From Chloroflexota bacterium (GTDB lineage: Bacteria > Chloroflexota > Limnocylindria > Limnocylindrales > CSP1-4): DNA of 64,000 bases. Of this stretch, positions 61,512 to 64,000 are shown in pieces. Position 1 is the first letter of the stretch, and every line of letters starts with the position of its first letter. A program made the position numbers and the translations under genes. The notes beneath the pieces were generated by a model. It was given only the letters and a program-made list of their open reading frames with translations. It was not told where the DNA came from and searched no databases. Location: the NCBI GenBank assembly GCA_021802825.1, contig JAJZRG010000012.1, forward strand, positions 19,101 through 83,100, given 5' to 3'.

Positions 61512-62459
61512 ATGATGGAGGTAGGGCACCAGCCGGTGATGCCGGACGAGGTCCTTGGGACGCTCGCCCCGCAGCCCGGCAGCCTCCAGATCGATGCCAC
61601 GGTCGGCGGCGGTGGGCACACCGAGCGGATCCTGGAGGCCGCCACCCCCGACGGGCGCGTCCTCGGGCTTGACGCCGACGAGGCCGCGGTCCAGCGAGTG
61701 CGCCGACGGCTCGCCCGGTTCGGCGATCGCCTCGTCCTGCGCCAGGCGAACTTCAGCGAGCTTGCCGAGGTGGCGCCGGCGGCCGGCTTCGGCGCCGTGG
61801 ACGGGATGCTGTTCGACCTCGGGCTCTCGTCGTTCCAGCTCGCGGACACGGACCGCGGCTTCGGGTTCCGCGCTGGCGGCCCGCTCGACATGCGCTTCGA
61901 CACCTCACGTGGGCTTCCCGTCGCCGAACTCCTCGCTACGCTCACCGCGGACGAGCTCGCCGCCCTGTTCCGCCGGTACGGCGAGGAGCCCGCTGCCTGG
62001 CGGATCGCGAAGGCGGTCGTCGCCGCGCGAGCCACGGCGCCCGTCGCCAGCGCGGAGGAGCTGGCCGCGCTGGTGGAGCGCGCCGTGCCCGGCAACCCTC
62101 GCCAGCGGCGCCGGACCCACCCCGCGACGCGCGTCTTCCAGGCGCTGCGGATCGCCGTGAACGGCGAGCTCGACGCCCTCGAGGCGGGGCTCGCGGCCGC
62201 CGTGGAGCTGCTCCGCCCGGGCGGTCGGCTGGTCGTCCTGTCCTACCACTCGCTCGAGGACCGGATCGTCAAGCGGTTCCTCAACGCCGAGCGCCGGGGC
62301 TGCACCTGCCCGCCTGAGGCGCCCATCTGCGTGTGCGGCCACGCGCCGCGGCTGCGCCTCGTGACCCGCCCGTCGATGACGCCCACCGAGGCCGAGATCG
62401 ATGCCAACCCGCGGGCGCGCAGCGCCCGCCTCCGGGCCGCCGAGCGGCTCGCCGCCTGA
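61512..62459 (+). CDS. rsmH: 16S rRNA (cytosine-1402-N4)-methyltransferase
   Basis: 315 residues from ATG 61512 (TTGGAGG upstream); the frame begins at 61464. HQPVMPDEVL, DATVGGGGHTERIL (SAM loop), GLDADEAAVQ, DLGLSSFQLAD and VVLSYHSLEDRIVKRF are signature blocks of RsmH/MraW. Methylates C1402 of 16S rRNA at the decoding centre. Standard position after mraZ. Confidence 0.97.
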   Translation: MMEVGHQPVMPDEVLGTLAPQPGSLQIDATVGGGGHTERILEAATPDGRVLGLDADEAAVQRVRRRLARFGDRLVLRQANFSELAEVAPAAGFGAVDGMLFDLGLSSFQLADTDRGFGFRAGGPLDMRFDTSRGLPVAELLATLTADELAALFRRYGEEPAAWRIAKAVVAARATAPVASAEELAALVERAVPGNPRQRRRTHPATRVFQALRIAVNGELDALEAGLAAAVELLRPGGRLVVLSYHSLEDRIVKRFLNAERRGCTCPPEAPICVCGHAPRLRLVTRPSMTPTEAEIDANPRARSARLRAAERLAA

Positions 62460-62588
62460 CCACGAAGCCGAAGCCAGCACAGGGAGGCCGCGCCCGCGAG
62501 GAACAGGACCACAGGCCCATCGAAGCGACGAACCCGCGACCCCGTCCATCCGGCCCCGGCCGGCCCCCGCCCACGGAGGAGGAGTCCC

Positions 62589-62786
62589 GTGAGCAAGCAC
62601 CATCAGTCGTCCCGCCGCAAGAGCTACGGCCGCCGCCAGCACGAGCTGACAGAACGCCGCGGCCGCGACCTCGCCCAGGAGCCGTTCGAGGCACCCCTCG
62701 ATGACCTGGGCCCGGTCGCGCTCGCCGATCGCTTCGCCTTCCTCGACCCCCGGACACCGCGCCTCCGCTACGCCCCGGGCGACTGA
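62589..62786 (+). CDS. Small hypothetical protein between rsmH and ftsL
   Basis: 65 residues from GTG 62589 with GGAGGAGG upstream. Basic start (KHHQSSRRKSYGRRQHEL) and acidic, Leu/Pro-rich end (DRFAFLDPRTPRLRYAPGD). Only 3 bp before the ftsL-like gene, so co-translated. Soluble; no family recognised. Could be a small cell-division accessory protein specific to this lineage. Confidence 0.6.
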   Translation: MSKHHQSSRRKSYGRRQHELTERRGRDLAQEPFEAPLDDLGPVALADRFAFLDPRTPRLRYAPGD

Positions 62787-62789
62787 GCG

Positions 62790-63191
62790 ATGGCCGTTTA
62801 CCAGGGCGCGCGCCAGCGCGCCATCGTCCTGCCGCGTGTGCCGCGGATCAGCGTCGGGACCGGCGCTGGGATCGGGGCGCCCGCGCTCACGCGCCGTCGG
62901 CCCCGAGCGGCGATCCGCGCCCGCCGTGGCCCTTCGCGCCTGGCCGTGCTGCTCGCCGCCATCGTCGTGGCCTTCGCGGCTGCGTTCTTCTCGCTCTCGC
63001 AGGACATTCGGGTGTCCGCGACGAGCTACGAGACCGACCACCTCGCGGCCGAGGCCCGCCAGCTGAGCGACCAGGAGGTGGACCTGCGCAACAACCTCAA
63101 CCGGCTGGGCAAGGCGCCCGCCATCAAGACGCTCGCGGTTGACTACGGGCTCGGCCAGCTCGGCGCGCCGCTCATCGTCCAGGCCCGGTAA
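62790..63191 (+). CDS. FtsL/septum-formation-initiator-like protein
   Basis: 133 residues. Basic cytoplasmic start, one membrane helix (LAVLLAAIVVAFAAAFFSL), then a coiled coil (ETDHLAAEARQLSDQEVDLR) and VDYGLGQLGAPLIV. Layout, size and position between rsmH and ftsI are those of FtsL, which bridges the divisome with FtsB and FtsQ and activates FtsWI. Confidence 0.8.
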   Translation: MAVYQGARQRAIVLPRVPRISVGTGAGIGAPALTRRRPRAAIRARRGPSRLAVLLAAIVVAFAAAFFSLSQDIRVSATSYETDHLAAEARQLSDQEVDLRNNLNRLGKAPAIKTLAVDYGLGQLGAPLIVQAR

Positions 63192-63208
63192 GCGAGGTCC
63201 ACGTCACC

Positions 63209-64000
63209 ATGCTCGGCCGGACGGACTCCAGGATTCGCGCGCTGCTCATGCTGCTCGCCTTGGTCATCGTGGCGGGCGCCCTCGGCACGCGCCTGGCGTA
63301 CTGGCAGGTGGCGCGTCGCGGCGAGCTCGCCGCCATGGCCGTTCGGCAGTCCTCGACGACCTACGCGATCCCGACCAAGCGCGGCTCGATCTACGACCGG
63401 ACCGGCACGGTCCTGCTCGCCACGAGCGTCAACCGCGATCGCCTGGCTGTGGACTCGAAGGACCAGACGCCCGACCAGCGGGCACAGACGGCGGCAACCG
63501 TGGTGCAGATCCTCGGCCTGTCGGGTGACGCCGCGGCGAACGCGACGGCCCTGGTGAACTCCGACCGGCCGTACGCGGTGCTCGCCCACGACCTGACCCC
63601 CGCGCAGTCCGACGCGGTCCGGGAGGCGCTGGCGGGCGACCACCCCACAGCGTTCGCCCTGATCCTCGAGCCCGAGGAGCTGCGCCAGTACCCTCAGGCG
63701 GGCGGCGCGCCCGGGACGACGCTCGCGGCCCAACTCCTGGGGTTCGTGAACCGCCAGGGCCTGGGCCAGTACGGCGTCGAGCAGTACTACCAGACCATGC
63801 TGGCCGGCAAGGACACCATAGTGGCCGCGCAGCAGGACCGCAGCGGGAACCTGATCCCCGACACCTCGACGGTGGTCGAGCAGGGTTACGCGGGTGACGA
63901 TCTCGAGCTGACCATCGACGCCTCGCTCCAGGTCGCGGTGGAGCAGGAGCTGCTCGCCGCGTGGATCGCGGACCGGGCGAAGCGGGTGTCCGCCGTGGTG
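63209..64000 (+). CDS. ftsI: Penicillin-binding protein (FtsI/PBP2-type transpeptidase), 3' end outside the window
   Basis: 264 residues visible from ATG 63209. Membrane anchor (LLMLLALVIVAGALGTRLAY), then the class B PBP pedestal: TKRGSIYDRTGTVLLATSV, the conserved RG-IYDR block, LLGFVNRQGLGQYGVEQYY, and LELTIDASLQVAVEQEL at the entrance of the transpeptidase domain. The catalytic SxxK, SxN and KTG lie beyond 64000. Synthesises septal peptidoglycan. Confidence 0.93.
   Translation, partial: MLGRTDSRIRALLMLLALVIVAGALGTRLAYWQVARRGELAAMAVRQSSTTYAIPTKRGSIYDRTGTVLLATSVNRDRLAVDSKDQTPDQRAQTAATVVQILGLSGDAAANATALVNSDRPYAVLAHDLTPAQSDAVREALAGDHPTAFALILEPEELRQYPQAGGAPGTTLAAQLLGFVNRQGLGQYGVEQYYQTMLAGKDTIVAAQQDRSGNLIPDTSTVVEQGYAGDDLELTIDASLQVAVEQELLAAWIADRAKRVSAVV

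Overview
The window is 64 kb of high-GC bacterial chromosome. Its housekeeping half (mraZ-rsmH-ftsL-ftsI, sucCD, an NAD-type isocitrate dehydrogenase, sdhCDAB, a propionyl-CoA to methylmalonyl-CoA cassette, parAB, rnpB) looks like one ordinary chromosome. Abundant LAL and SARP regulators, an F420-type (DDN-like) nitroreductase, LysM proteins with a Cys-rich amino-terminal box and frequent GTG/TTG starts fit Chloroflexota (Limnocylindria-like) best. A high-GC actinobacterium cannot be excluded from sequence alone.

Region 1 (1-7.9 kb, all minus strand) looks like a mobile defence island. It holds a large serine recombinase cut by the window edge, and a compact three-gene operon: double-TIR protein, stand-alone SLOG protein, ThsB-like TIR protein. 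Further upstream come two unknown genes, an HNH endonuclease and a small zinc-ribbon gene that lies in a dispersed repeat. Region 2 (8-34 kb) alternates very large regulators (two LAL/LuxR, one AfsR/SARP) with secreted or cell-surface proteins and small DUF4242 proteins. It opens with a cupin/TetR pair controlled by a 30-bp palindrome. It also has two toxin-antitoxin pairs, a low-coding zone at 27.8-29.8 kb and an amidase gene interrupted by an amber codon.

Region 3 (34-38 kb) has a HAD phosphatase, a PlsC acyltransferase, a UbiA-like prenyltransferase and a secreted Ser/Glu/Pro-rich protein. Region 4 (38-46.6 kb) is parAB followed by pccB, pccA, a biotin carrier gene, mutA and mce. Six copies of a 16-bp palindrome, GTCTTTGCGCAAAGAC or close variants, are scattered over these 8 kb, including inside coding sequences. 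With a ParB whose recognition helix is unusual, they are best read as a divergent parS cluster. Propionyl-CoA carboxylase, epimerase and mutase make succinyl-CoA, which feeds the TCA genes next door in region 5 (sucCD, isocitrate dehydrogenase, sdhCDAB; 48-54.5 kb).

Region 6 (54.5-58.2 kb) holds an RNase H-like gene, a broken SGNH hydrolase and rnpB. The 3' end of rnpB is repeated 2.4 kb further on. Between the two copies lie two toxin-antitoxin modules and a methyltransferase remnant, which suggests an old insertion at rnpB. Region 7 (58.2-64 kb) holds a LysM protein, an AhpD-like protein, a DUF488 protein and the start of the division/cell-wall cluster with a classical MraZ operator. I found no tRNA or rRNA genes and no credible CRISPR array.
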